From contig NC_135553.1 in the NCBI RefSeq assembly GCF_964340395.1, positions 20,224,449 to 20,288,448 on the forward strand: a DNA stretch of 64,000 nucleotides, read 5' to 3'. The notes beneath the pieces were generated by a model. That model was not told the DNA's origin. It was given only the letters and a program-made list of their open reading frames with translations, and did not search any database. Below are positions 12,588-25,085 of this stretch, one piece after another. How positions within the stretch are numbered: the first letter of the stretch is position 1; each line of letters begins with the position of its first letter. This DNA comes from Glandiceps talaboti (taxonomy: Eukaryota > Hemichordata > Enteropneusta > Spengelidae). The translations under genes and the position numbers were made by a program.

Positions 12588-15308
12588 GGCAATGATTTGT
12601 TTCTTCTCGATCGGCTTCCATTGTAGATAAGGTGACGTACTATGGCGCCAAAGTCATGTAATACATGCATAGCTGTTGGCACCCTTCCGATGAGACCCAT
12701 TACATTCCACAAATCGGCAAACTGCTGTGCTTTTTAAAATCTTCCTCAGAAAGGCATTACTGGGTGTTTTTATGTATTAGTACGTATTGATGCGTTCACA
12801 CACACACAAAATACTTTCGAACAGTTGTCAAATTCCTTTGGGACCCAGGTTTGACCTTTTTATGTATTCACCACGTGGTGATCACGTGACTACCATACTG
12901 CCACCTTCCCAACAACTCTTAGTGTTGAGAGAAAAAATATGCTTTACTAGCGAGAGAGTTTTAAATCGGGTTTGCATTGGCCAATTACAAGTATGAATAT
13001 GAATTGTGGTCGAGTGGTTTGTTGTTTCCAAAGGAATGGGTGGAGTCCGTATAGAAAATGTTTGGTTTCTTGACGTGCAACATGTACTGTTTAAATATCT
13101 ATAGCTAGATATTTTTGTAGATGTATTTTACACAGACTGGGGATGGTGTATGTCCGAGTCTCAGGGTATGTTCCTTTTTCTGTTGACAGTTTATGTATTT
13201 CATGTTCGAATGAGTAGAATTAAAAGGGCGTTATATAGTAGTGTATGGCTATAGTACGTGTCTACTTTTTAATGTTTAATTTGCTTGTATTTCGTATGTG
13301 ATACCTACAAACTTATATACTTTCTTAGTAGTATATCAATTTCATCATTTATCTTGACAGAAGTGGACAGATTTTCATCATACATGATTTTGTCTGTATT
13401 TCGAGTCTGTATTTTGCATAGTGTGTTGTTTATAGCCAAAGTTTATACTGGTTAAAAATTTATATATTTTTTTTCCAAACGTTGCTATGGTAATCATCTG
13501 TTTTTGCCAATTATAAGTGATTGTATTTCATAACATTTGACAACCAATAATATCCAAACGGTGACGTCATTGTATGTATTTCCAATTGTCAGGTCAATTA
13601 ATATTAATTTAATGTAAATTATGTTAATAAGCAGTGGTCTTGTATTAGAATTAAGTGGTACTGATTTGTCATGAATGAAGAATATTCATGAATGATATGG
13701 TTTTCGCATTGTGAACAATATATTTGCCAAGCACTGCAATTTTGCAGCGATCAACTAAAATATGACATACCACAATGATAGAAACGAACGTTGAGGGCGA
13801 TATTCCATGGTTGGTGTTATTCTTGCAAAACCCGATATCCGTGTCCAATTGCAACCATGGTCAACCAGCTTTTCAAGTGTGATATCTTATAACTTTTTCC
13901 GATGTGTACCTTCAGATAAGTGAACTCAAGAATCCATCTTTGTGTACTCAATTTACATAAAGACATTTCCTGAGTTATTGATCTATATTTTCGATAACAA
14001 TTCTCCTTGCACAATTTATCTGACAATGTGGTAATGATATTTTTGTGAAAAGAAGTTCAACGTTTTGGTAACTTTCGGCTACTTATTAGTCTTATACGAA
14101 AGATATTATCAAAGAAACAAAGGGAAGAATGTACATTTTTTCAATGTCTATGCATAAGATATGTTTTGTCTTGGTTTGTTTTTTGTTTTGTTTTGTTTGA
14201 ATGTTTACTACAACAGAAATGTATAAACATGTACATGTATATGGGCCAGTGTCAATGAGGAAACGTTGACGAACGACGGCAGAGTACTCCCAACACCTTC
14301 AAATTTCGAGTGTCATTGTAATTGTTATGAATTTACAATGCCATCGTTCATTTATAACCATTTCTACGTTACGTATTACTAATTAATAATCATTAATCTG
14401 GCTGATTTTTTTAAAAAAACGAAAAGAAGACGTTAATGCGAAATACTAATTAAACAAATCAGGCATCTATTACGTAGCTCGTGCACACCCCCAGTCTACT
14501 ACATAGACTGTCATAGCGCCACCTACCGGCCACCGCATTTCCCTGTGTACAACTCATATACCATGTATAATCTCCTGATGTAGTTTCTGCTGCTGTAACA
14601 TTCGGTTGTGTAGGTGACGCTTCCATCGTCTAACGTCTACAAGTGGTGCATATATAGCACTGTTGTAATAATCGTCATTCATGTACTGTTCGTCTTCGCC
14701 AATAGTAATCACCTGATTGTGCCAGTGAATGATAATATTAGCATATCATGACGTAACAAGGAGTCTATTTGAAAGTTAGAACCCCTATACAATATGTTCT
14801 ATATATGATGTATCTCTATGTGATGTATTTAAAAGAGATATTAATTTTACAGAATAAACATGACTGTCTGACAAAGTTTTGAAATATTCATGTTTCAATT
14901 AGTATGTATGTGACATATGTACATAATGTTAAATTTTTTAGAGGACAACAACCGCTATTTATTTCAACACACCCGGCCATTGTTCAACGAGGTAAAAATC
15001 CTTCACATGTCTAATGCTGGTTTTTTTAGCTAAGAGTCCTGTGGAATATCGCATGTGAGACTAGTACTTTAAGACAGATTACCTACAGAAACGCTTTGTG
15101 AAGGATTGCTATTTTATCACACCAAACAGTGATATGATAACAAGGTACAAATAGAATAGACGTCAATTTCATTTGCATAACAATAGGCCCAGCATACTAT
15201 TCGGCACTTCTATGAGATGTGATAATAATATGAATACAGCTTATTTAGTCTATCACACTTAGAAATCATAAAATCACTGGGCAAGGAGAAAGCCTTACAG
15301 GGTGATCT
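12588..15308. other. Long non-coding stretch, nothing recognised
   Basis: About 2.7 kb of AT-rich DNA. Open frames up to 71 residues occur on both strands without domains, splice context or compositional change. No tRNA-like fold was seen. Confidence 0.4.
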
Positions 15309-17127
15309 GGTACACAGGGCCGTAGCCTGACCAAATTGCCAAGGGGGCAGAACTTTGTGTTGGTGCAATCATACATTTAAAATTTAGAAAAATGCTAATT
15401 TACATAAATTTACATAATATGTATTTCAGCATACGCAATTAAATATCATATGTAAGGTCAGAAAAATAACAAATGCTTGTCAACAGGTAACCTAACCCAT
15501 TACATTGGGCAAGTAGGTCGATTTCATTTTTTCACAATGCTTGACAAAGATAAAACAAACCACTATATAGTGATATCAAAATATTTCAGGTCGAGTTTAG
15601 ATAGAACTTATTCAGTCATCTTGATACTATCTCATGCAATTTGTCTGCATAGCTACACTGTACAGTTAGGAAATGTACACAATTTACGGTTAAACAAATG
15701 GTGTAGTTCCTCTCTTCTCAAAAAAGGTTAAGCCCCGCCAATTAAAACTCTTGCATTATTTTAGCCACCCCTTCTGTCACCTACACTACAGTGGTACAAT
15801 AACGCATTGGAAGGAGACAACTCCAAAATTGAAAACAAATTGAAAATAAGACAGTGTAGGAGGCCATTTAAAGGCATAAAATATCAAACCATAGACATAA
15901 TAAAATGTGCACATGGTAAATGACTTCTCCTGAAGTTTAATTTGGTTCCAAAAAAAATTTTTGATGGCCCAATGGTCGTAAACTTTAGTTCAATTCTTTT
16001 TAGTGCACATTGGATATTTAATCTCAATTCATGCTTGTATGCATCATCAGAGCCAAGTAAACCACTGTATAAGATATTATATAATTTGGAATAGACTCAA
16101 ATGTATGTTGTTACATGTACTATTCAGAAAATATAAAGAGATATCCTTAATTTTGAAACGTATCTTTCAAAGTAGTTGCCGAAAAGATGTCACATTCAAA
16201 GTAAAAAAATGGATGGTGCTTTCTCAAATAAGTAACACAACAAAATAATCATTTTTCTTTACCCAACTTCCAAAACTGTTATGGCCTCGTTTATGTCGGA
16301 ACCCAAGGTGAACTCAGTGAATTCTCCTTGCCATTATCATTATAATGGAAATTAAAGTTTGGATTTTGATGTCGAAGGTACAGCTCTGTTTACAAATTCA
16401 GGGCCATTCTTTCCATGGCAAATTGAATTGTGGAATAACGCTAGTGTCAGTGTGCAATGAGATAATTATATCAAACAACATTTTAATCGAAGACAACGTC
16501 GAACACAATTATTGAAAGAAATATCTTCAAATAGTGGATCTTAAACTGCGAACCTAGTTTAATAATTTTTGAGGGCCACCAAATATTCCAAAAAGAGATA
16601 TGCCGTTTTATCAGTATGAAATGTTTTAATATAAGGAATAAGATGTAAATGAGACTGAGCGCATCTTCGGAGTCACTGCATGCAGCATAGCAGGCGACCT
16701 CACGTTGAACGACTTTTTCCGTCTTTTTTTTTTTGAGTTTCACTCGCTAACATTATAATTGCGACTTGCTATCTTCAAATGAAGAAGACTTTCAAGACTA
16801 CTGTTACTCGCGGAAAATGCACAGTGCATGTGCGCACTTCTTTTGTACTTTCCCGCATAGATTATTTTTAATTTGCTGCAAAAAGTTACAATTTTTAACT
16901 GGACACATTTTTATTCAAAGTTAAGCCAGCGTACAATAGCGATATAAGATACATATTAGTCATGAGTCAGTGTACAGTCATTTTAGTGAACTATCCATTT
17001 AAATCGTCACGTAAATACCGATTTTAATAGAATCGCTATGTATTCAAAAAGTTACTTCTTTTTTTTCCAAAATCTCAGGAGGCAGCTGCCCCCCTCCCCC
17101 CCCCCCCACAGGCTACGGTACTGGTAC
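15309..17127. mobile_element. Candidate 1.8-kb non-autonomous DNA transposon with 'CCGTAGCCTG' ends
   Basis: The left end 'cagggccgtagcctg' (about 15315) is inverted at the right as 'caggctacggtactg' (about 17108-17122). Each carries a G-rich or C-rich subterminal tract next to 'gggggcag' or 'cagctgccccc'. The pentamer GTACA lies directly outside both ends and could be a target-site duplication. Inside I find only short frames (84, 81 and 86 residues) and no transposase signature. The boundaries rest on one pair of ends only. Confidence 0.45.
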
Positions 17128-18129
17128 ATAAACAGTCCTTACTGTCTGTGTGATCACTAAAACCGTAGATAAAGTTTTAGTGATAATATTGTAGTATATC
17201 TGCGAATTAATAACTAATGTAAAGTGCGCGCAGGGTACCAATAGTCGACTATAAACATAACATGGCCATGTATTGCGTATATAGTGTATTATTACCTTTA
17301 TATCTGAAATGTAAATTTGTTTAAAGCTAAAACTGGCTGCTAGCGCACTACCGTATGGACTGTCACATATATAAGTATACACAAAGTCTCAATCTCAATA
17401 TAAATGACATATACAAATAACCCAATACATTAAGGGAACAAACCCGTACAATGTACAAGAGTAAATTGAGATACTACCAAAAACAAAGAAAAAAAGGGAA
17501 GGTCCATACGGCAGAGCAGCGGTTTTGCTAATTTAAACGCCACGAACTAGATTTTATCGATATCTCTTGAGTATTCTGCATTCTATTTAACCCAAAACCG
17601 TTTAAGGATTATGTTCTGTGCAACTGCCTTTTTTTCAACTCTGGTATTTTATCTGCTTCGCGATACTTTCTTAAGTATAATAGAATTGATTTTATGATAA
17701 TGCTAAAGTTGATTGATCGACCTCGTGTTGGCTCTGTATGAACTTCATTGATTGATGAAAATATTATAGTAACAGTTGATAAAATATAAGAATCGGGATT
17801 ATACCTCTTAAAAACTAGTTTTGTGCGATTTTTAGGGTTATAAATATTTTTGATTGTCTTCTGAATCTGGGAAATAGACCTATGAATTCAATACATTTGA
17901 AGAAATTCTTTTTTTCGACTTCTTTACGAAAAGGTAAAATGAGTTGATAAAGGGGTGAGTCTTTCAACTTTGCCCCTGGATTTACTATTAATAAGTGCAT
18001 ATTTTTCCTTCTGAAACTGTCCCATTCGAGTTCTACAGTATACATTAAAACTAAAGACTTCTTTGTACTTGTTTAAAAATTGTTTAAAAATTTGGTTATG
18101 TTATGTTCTCCAAACATGTTATACAACTA
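17128..18129. other. Non-coding stretch beside the integrase relic
   Basis: No recognisable protein. It could include further decayed Polinton sequence, but I could not identify any. Confidence 0.35.
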
Positions 18130-19202
18130 TACTATTTTTCTAATATTTTCAATCGGTTCCCAAGAATTAAATTTGTTGTCATACCCTAACCATTTTACCA
18201 TTGCGTATTCATGACCTTTAATTCTTTTCTTGCGTAATATTTTTTCAACTTTGTATTCCTTCGACCCCTTGGTCAGGTCAAGTGATAATTCTTGCTCATA
18301 AAATGTGCCTTCGATGTCTTCACCCTATAAGTCCAGGGTGTAAACAATAACAGGACTATAGATAATTTGTTTGATTTTGAAAAGTTCATGCGTGTAGTTT
18401 GGTAGATATCCTTTGGCAAACACGTTCTTTTATTTGGAAATTCTCATGATATCACCGATATTAAACTTAGAAGTCCCATAAACAGTGAGATAAGCACCGT
18501 ACAAATGATACCAAATGATGTTTTCATTCTCTGGTAACGATGCTTCCTTCGGGGTCATGTGGATTGAATTGTGATAACTATTGTTGTAACCTTCCACTAA
18601 ACGTCTAGTAAACCCAGCGTCTAGTCTGTTTATCAGTAAAGTATTTATACATACGTCCTGTTGAAGCGCTCAACAACCTATGCTTTTTTATCGGATCGTG
18701 TACTAAACCACTCGATTTCGCGGTTTTCAAAAATGTCTTTAACATGCTTGTTGTAGAATTCCCGACCTTCGTCAAATTGAATTTTACTCGGTTCACGGTC
18801 TTTGAAAATTGACTCGAAGGAGTCGGCCATTTCAATGCCACGTTTTGACTCGAGCGGTACCGCCCAGGCATACTTTGATAACACATCGATAACAGTCAGG
18901 ATGTAACGTTAACCCTTGCCATTGGTCATTTCCACAATGTCAGCTTGCCACTGTTCATCAATTCCTTTAACAATTACTTTGCGGTAGGGGAACTTTTTAA
19001 TTGTTTTTTTGTGCATAGTGTAAACTTCTTGTTGGCCCAACCATTGTTTCAATTCAGTGTATTTTATTTTTTTATTGTCTTCTTTGATTTTACGCCACAA
19101 TTTTGTGATGCCCCTGTATGCTAAATCAGAATTGTAATACAAATCTCGCAGATACTGGTCCATACTAGCAAGGCGGTATATTATATTACCCTGAATAACC
19201 AT
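18130..19202 (-). pseudogene. Decayed Polinton/Maverick-type integrase with chromodomain
   Basis: This is a retroviral-type (rve/DDE) integrase as carried by Polinton/Maverick elements. On the minus strand an N-terminal helical part leads to the core. 'QWQADIVEM' carries the first Asp, 'FDEGREF' the second Asp and 'VERFNRT' the Glu. Later come 'EGYNN', 'MTPKEA' and an SH3-like region. A C-terminal chromodomain (starting EYKVEKIL, ending near WEPIENI) lies at about 18262-18139. Breaks: an in-frame TAA at 18909-18911 between the strands of the core, a TAG at 18678-18680 just before the Glu motif, and a frameshift near 18650. It is therefore a fossil. Order and domain set match the known family; the assignment to Polinton rather than a Ty3-type element rests on the chromodomain combination and the lack of gag or RT nearby. 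Confidence 0.8.
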
Positions 19203-19657
19203 TCAGTTTGTAATACCTCACGTAACGCTCCAGAGGGAGAGTGTAATTGGCAGCTTTCTGCATTTCAAGAGACTTCATGAATACTTCTTGGATAAAATGT
19301 CTAGTCTTTGACCTACTTATTCTATATGTCGCTTCATTTTCTGCAAAAGTACCCTTGATATTTTCATTCTCAATGTTAATTTCAATATTTAATAATGAAC
19401 GTTGTTGACATGATATCGAAAGTCCATCCAAAAGAGGATCGTATTCACTCTCAGTATTTAATTTAATACACTTAATAACAATGGTACCACTGGTCACTTT
19501 CTTTATATCTTTCGTCATCGGTTCATTAGCAGTAAACAATTTTAATTTAGCCTCGCCGTCAGGTTTCAAACCCAATGTTTTAAACTGTGTATCATAAAAT
19601 AAGTTAACATTTCCTTCTTGAACATTGTAACTACAATACCATTCCCTGAATTTAAAA
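19186..19657 (-). CDS. Companion ORF upstream of the integrase relic, unidentified
   Basis: An open frame of about 155 codons with no clear initiator Met at its beginning overlaps the start of the integrase frame by 17 bases in another frame. Such compact overlap is typical of virus-like elements. The protein is rich in Lys, Glu and Asn, with a predicted mixed alpha/beta character and a tail reading 'LPLERYVRYYKLNGYSG'. I recognise no domain. It is probably another Polinton gene or the remains of one; a capsid-associated role would be a guess. Confidence 0.35.
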
Positions 19658-19819
19658 TTCTACTAAAAATATTATTTTCTTTCACTATTGTTTTGTAGCA
19701 TCCAGTTTTAAATGTAACTTGGGGTTCAGAAGGTCTAGTCTAGGGTCTGTTTCCGGCAAATAGTGTCTGATATCAGCTAAATTAAATGTCTGATCATTAC
19801 CATTGTAAAGTAACACAGA

Positions 19820-19934
19820 CTTGGTCTACTTTGTTTCACATTGATTTTTCAACTAGGAAGCCATGATAAAATCGTCTTATAAACTAAAAGTCCAAAATAA
19901 ATACCGAATCCTCGATCTATATGGCCACTTTAAC
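19820..19934. mobile_element. Half copy of fold-back MITE family B
   Basis: 'tttcacattgatttttcaac', 'aggaagccatgataaaat' and 'atatggccacttta' match the right half of the copies at 7971, 60533 and 63137. The left half is missing. It lies just upstream of the integrase relic. Confidence 0.75.
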
Positions 19935-20957
19935 GAGGGCAGCTAAAGACCAACATGTTTGAGAAATGCCGCAGCTTTCACTTTCACTTTCACTATAGAA
20001 CAGGTTGTCCGTGGGAGAACTTAATAAGTTCAATTGGAGAATATTACATTAATTTTCTCGATACGGAAACCATTATTTTATTCACACAATAATACAGCGG
20101 AATCAAATCAAAGCTCATGGAACCAGAAATAAATTGGAAGGAAGTTGTATAAATCTTCTTTTCCACATCCATGAACAGGTGAACCGGGCATTACGTGGAA
20201 CGACTGCTAATAGATCAATTTTAATTTTCCTGAAATACCTTCGTGGCAAGCTGGAATTAGCTTCTGAAAATTATCGAAAGTGACTGACTAATACAGAATG
20301 AAGGCAACGAAATGAAAACGTAGCCTGCACTAGAAAAAAATTAGAGTGGGCGTTCCACAAATACCAGCCAAACGAGACATTGTAAAATGTTAATGCTAGA
20401 TTTGGCTTTCGGAAACAAGGGGAAACAAAGAGGAAATCGTAAAGCTACTGGCAGTATGTTTACTCAAAGACGACAAATGCTATCACGTTTTCAGCCTGTC
20501 TACCCGTTAAAATTACGCTCTGTTCGACATTTCAGTCGGGTTATCTTGTGACGTCACAGTCATGACGTAAAGGATGCAAAACTTGCTGTCAAATACAGCT
20601 GGGTTGCTTATTGCTTAGAAGATTGGTACGAGGTTGTTACTGTGATTTCCGGAAGCTTACAATAAAATATCAAATACAACCCCAAGCTTCACTAGTCACT
20701 GACGTCAAGCTGTCAGTGCCACCTGGAAAATAATTACGTATTTTTTGTTTCAGTGTAGATAAAAGAGCGCATTGAGGAGTAGCCGAGTGAGATGGTTTTC
20801 CAACGATGGCTCAGTTTCAACAACTTCTGCAGTTTTTGTTTCAGCTTGGTGTTTAGAAAGAACTAACAATTCCCCATTGGTGACAGTACAGTGTCTTTAT
20901 TTGCAATTCTTACCATTTAATAACAAGTTAGTAGAACACATGGTTACGGTAACAGCC
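19935..20957. other. Non-coding stretch, nothing recognised
   Basis: No supported frame. A short run of 'tttcac' repeats lies at 19977-19995. Confidence 0.4.
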
Positions 20958-21287
20958 TTTAAGGCAAAAAAAGTATTATTTGGTTTTGGTAACCCGACCC
21001 AACCTAATTTTTACTTCCCAAGGCCCTAAACGGCTTTTTAGTTAATTAAAAAAAGTCACGCGAGAAATAGTGAGATTTGAAGATGTCATCACCTTGTGTA
21101 ACCCATAGCAACAAAGACCATAGGAAAGGGCTCCAGATAAACAACAGTAAACAGAACCTGAACCTGAACCAGACCATAGAATAGTCACAAAATTTTTTAC
21201 ATTTTTTAAAATGTACCCCCCCCCCCCCCCATCTTGAAATTGCAATTGGGCGTTATCGGAACCACACAAAACATTTTATTTGGCCTT
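20958..21287. mobile_element. TIR element, 'GGTTCCG' family (family F), copy 3
   Basis: The left end 'atttggttttggtaacccga' is inverted at the right as 'gttatcggaaccacacaaaa', with 'aaggc' and 'ggcctta' margins. A C14 run lies at 21217-21230. About 330 bp with no transposase. Confidence 0.7.
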
Positions 21288-22310
21288 AGCAGAAGAGTGG
21301 TAATAATGTGTCACATTCTATTCGTTTGGTACCAAAAAAACAATTCAATCTGTCTAAGTCAGATTATCTGTTATATGTGTTCTAAATAAAAGTGTATATT
21401 TAGCAGTTTCCCAGTAATGTATCCTCCGCTTTTATATATTACTGCAGTCATTAGTAATTTGTCTAGAGGTTACATCTGAAAATAGCCATTTTGAAGCTCA
21501 TAGGCAGAGTACTAATAAAACACTTTCTGACACATTGCTAGCTGTTAGAAATGTTTTTCTAAGTTGCACATGATTGTACGATATTACATCAAAACTTGCG
21601 ACCTCGCCTAACACGCGTGATGTGGTAAACCAAATAGCCGCAAAGTTTGGCCTAATGCAAACAGGCAGAGGAAACAAAAAGACTGGTATTTAATTCATGT
21701 CCTCGCGGAAGGAGTCCGTTTTTTTATCTGGTCAAAAAGTTGTCATGAATTTGTCATTATTGTGTTTGGATTCAGACATGACATTGTTCATACATGTCGC
21801 CAAACACTTAGTTAGAGAATGAATATCTTTTATAGCAGTAGCTCACACGGTGTTAAAACTGTTACAATAGGTACACTAATATCGTATATCTGGACATATA
21901 GACGCTCCACCCACTATGATCTGGAGATGTCATTCAAGTTAAAGTTTGGTGTCCTTTGTTTCATTTCCATGACTCTCATAATTATGTACGACCTATATTA
22001 TTATCTTTGGAAGCTCATCTCCTATGTGTGACTTATTGTGATTTAATGCTGTAACGACCATAGCGTCACAGGTTTGAAGTACTTGGATTTTGACAATGGA
22101 GCTGTGAACATCTGCCTCTCCTGGCTCTGGCTTTGGAGTGAGGTCGTGATTCCGAACTCAAGGCCAGGCTTTGATAAATAAAGTATATATATTCCAGTTA
22201 AACAACATCCATCGTCTCTAAGCAGTTTATCCTTTTACTACAATACAGATCATGCAGATTTGATAATTTAATGAGTTAAAGTCATATTTTGATTTCTGTA
22301 TGACGCCTTT
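21288..22310. other. Intergenic stretch 3' of the SLC35G-like gene
   Basis: No supported coding frame, RNA gene or element ends. Confidence 0.4.
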
Positions 22311-22314
22311 TCCA

Positions 22315-22320
22315 TTTATT
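22315..22320 (-). terminator. Poly(A) signal AATAAA of the SLC35G-like gene
   Basis: Read on the minus strand, AATAAA lies 26 bases after the TAA stop of the transporter. This implies a very short 3' UTR. Confidence 0.6.
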
Positions 22321-22346
22321 GGGGCTTTTAAATATCACCAAAATCA

Positions 22347-23480
22347 TTACTCTCCTGATCTCTCAAGACTCCCAAATCGCGAATCATTTTGATTTTCCTG
22401 ACGTTGCTCTAGAAGCGTCTCTCGTTCGTTTATTTTTGTCGCTGACTCTCTCCGCCATTTAATGATAAACACAACAGCGGAGCTGAAAACTATAATAAGA
22501 GCCCCCGTAATCTCCAAAGCCTCTGGTTCCAAATGAAAAACCGTTGCTTGGTAAATGTACGTAGTGAATACTTCAATGTTCAATAGCATGGACACGGTGG
22601 CGGCTGCCTCTACTTTGAAGCTTCTATAGAAGGCATACAAAGCAACGTTTTCCACTATAGCATATATCGCAAGTGCAATGGCCATTTCAGATCCTATCGA
22701 CCATACAGGATCACCTCTTGCCGCCGCGTACAACAGGGTGAAGGAGAGCACCGTTCCAACAGAAGAATCGTATACCAGACGACATGAAACGGAGAAGTTG
22801 TCCTTCAGTGATCTTGCCAGGATATAACTAATAGAAAAGGAAACTCCACTACCAACAGTCAGGGCAAAACCGATCAATAGGTACATATTATCTTGTTTTA
22901 AATCTGGATCAATATATGAATCTTCATCAATACTATCTTCACCGAAAATGAAGACTGGTCCAGCAACTAAAACCACTCCTCCAATATTGAATAGCGTAAT
23001 AGCAATTTCAACGCAGGACCAAGGTTCATGTAGACATATCAGAGCTGCCAATGCCGTCAGTACGGGTGTAAGTCCACGAACAACGGCAGTCACATCCCCA
23101 AATGGTAGAAACTTGAACGCGTAATATTGAAGGGTGAGTGCAAGCCAGCGAAAGAATCCCATACAAAGCAGGGTAATAATGTTCCTTGCTCCTATCGCAC
23201 AAATGTTTTCCCGTTGTAGGAGACATATGCACAGCGCAATTACCAACAGGGATATGTATGCAAAGAAGAGAATCTGAAAAGCTGGTATTCCGCGGACTTC
23301 TGCCGTAGTTACTAAAGTCGTGGCAGTTGAAAACAAGATTCCAGTAACAAGAGCAAGCAAAATTCCTTGAAGTGCTTTTAACTTCTCAAGACAAAGTGAA
23401 GTACTTCCTTTATCTTCTCGTGTGGTTTCACCGTTGGACAGTGGCACAGTGTTTTTCGGTTCATCTTTATCCCCAGACAT
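22347..23480 (-). CDS. SLC35G1-like: SLC35G1-like solute carrier (EamA/DMT fold)
   Basis: An intact single-exon gene of 377 residues starting at an ATG with no better upstream alternative. A hydrophilic N-terminus of about 34 residues is followed by ten hydrophobic segments in two EamA repeats, about residues 36-172 and 200-340. Typical landmarks are 'GILFSTATTLV' in TM1, 'FRWLALTLQYYAFKFLPFGD' around TM3-4, and 'LTPVLTALAALICLHEPW' followed by 'GVVLVAGP' at the end of repeat one. These match the family's 'YYA...ADA..I' and 'P.FT...A...L.E' pattern. Human SLC35G1 is 365 residues, so the length fits. The family belongs to the drug/metabolite transporter superfamily; SLC35G1 sits in ER/plasma membrane and has been linked to STIM1-related calcium control, but the substrate here is unknown. 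Lack of introns is common in this subfamily. Confidence 0.88.
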   Translation of the reverse strand: MSGDKDEPKNTVPLSNGETTREDKGSTSLCLEKLKALQGILLALVTGILFSTATTLVTTAEVRGIPAFQILFFAYISLLVIALCICLLQRENICAIGARNIITLLCMGFFRWLALTLQYYAFKFLPFGDVTAVVRGLTPVLTALAALICLHEPWSCVEIAITLFNIGGVVLVAGPVFIFGEDSIDEDSYIDPDLKQDNMYLLIGFALTVGSGVSFSISYILARSLKDNFSVSCRLVYDSSVGTVLSFTLLYAAARGDPVWSIGSEMAIALAIYAIVENVALYAFYRSFKVEAAATVSMLLNIEVFTTYIYQATVFHLEPEALEITGALIIVFSSAVVFIIKWRRESATKINERETLLEQRQENQNDSRFGSLERSGE

Positions 23481-24210
23481 TGCTTTATACCGAGGGTGAG
23501 CTGTCTTGTTTATTAAGTGTATTGCTTTCTGTCACTGGTTCGACGTCGGAAGAATATATAACATTCAGGTTGGACACATTTCAGGTCACTTTCTAATAGT
23601 TATCTGCAAACACAGCAGAAAAAAAACATGTTTGAGTTCAGAAATAAATATATAGAATGATATACATCAGCTATACATTTACCTTGGAGAGAGAATGTCT
23701 ATGATCTGCATAATTGTAAGAAAGGAGTATTGAAAAATTACTAGTACCAACTGACATCTGGTTATAACATCAAATACATGTATATGATAGTCACACAGTT
23801 TCTTAGGCCCCTCTTTGGACCATAGCATTCAGTCTATAAATACTATTGTAATCACAACCAACGTAATTTGGCTCACCTGGACTGACTTTAGTCAGGCAAG
23901 ACAAACGTCGTTTGTAGTGTGGCTGCGTAAGTATAACTTTAGAGTTTTCTCCTCTAGTCATATATACTATTACTTAGTCCTTCTGGATTTCCGGGTCAAC
24001 ACTCTTTAAGTTATATGTCAATAAAAGTTCAATAGAAGTTCTCCGTTGAGGGCGTCCCAAATGGATTGCTCCACTAACTATATAGGGACGGTTTACAGAG
24101 GGGCATCGAAAACCGTTCATACAACACTACACAATACACACCAAATGTTATACAAGGCAGCTATGGCACAATGTGGTATTTGCAATTTCTCACAACAAGC
24201 TGAAACTAGC
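23481..24210. other. 5' flank of the SLC35G-like gene
   Basis: On the minus strand an AT-rich 'gttatatattc' lies about 75 bases upstream of the ATG and could act as a TATA-like element. This is weak, positional evidence only. The rest shows nothing. Confidence 0.3.
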
Positions 24211-24211
24211 C

Positions 24212-24270
24212 GTGTTTGTTTGTTTGTTTGTTTGTTTGTGTGTTTGTTTGTTTGTTTGTTTGTTTGTTTT
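24212..24270 (+). repeat. (TTTG)n microsatellite
   Basis: About 14 TTTG units with one GTGTG interruption. Confidence 0.95.
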
Positions 24271-25028
24271 TCTAGTTAACCGTTGATATACATTTTCAGG
24301 ACTACTTTGAAAGATTCAAATTTGAGATAAAATTATCTGCCAAATATGACTCACCTGAAACCATGCATTCTACGTATTAACGTTCTCACTTTAAAACCAA
24401 AAAAGAATTACGTAAAACCACAGTAGAAACTGTGTTTGATTTCTCACTAAATTGTTATATTCTGAACAATATATAATTACCAAAAAAAAATATTATAATG
24501 ATACTACTACTAATGCTGGGTGCGTGTCAAACATGTCTCGGCCTGATACCACGTACTCTGTAGTCGAATTCTGTACGAAGCATGTGTCTATTATTAAATA
24601 CATGTAAATCGAAAGCGTACTTTTTATGAATGTAAAAGCAATGCATATACACACAGTAAATGACCAGTTGACCGCCGCTACCAGTAATGTAGAAATACAC
24701 TTGAAAATAGAACGCGTTGTCACTATAGCAATTGAATTAACATTCATTGTCAAGTTGTCAACCAGGCTATGTATATACAGTCTGTCTATACAGAGTTTAT
24801 ACCGTTAGGAGTGGATGACCCGTATAATGGCATATATACCCGTATATTGTTGATGTACCGTGTCAGGGCTAGGCTTCTCGTAACGATGTTTTGCAACGAT
24901 GATTTGGCAAAATTCACAAAACGTGATACAAATGATAAATATATAGCGAGTAATATATATAGTGTCTGATGATCGCACCATGCGTGAAACTCCGAGTTAC
25001 ATCCAAGAAAGAGTTCCAGTACTACCAA

Positions 25029-25030
<2 letters not shown>

Positions 25031-25082
<52 letters not shown>
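25031..25082. repeat. AT dinucleotide tract
   Basis: About 25 AT units. Confidence 0.95.
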
Positions 25083-25085
<3 letters not shown>

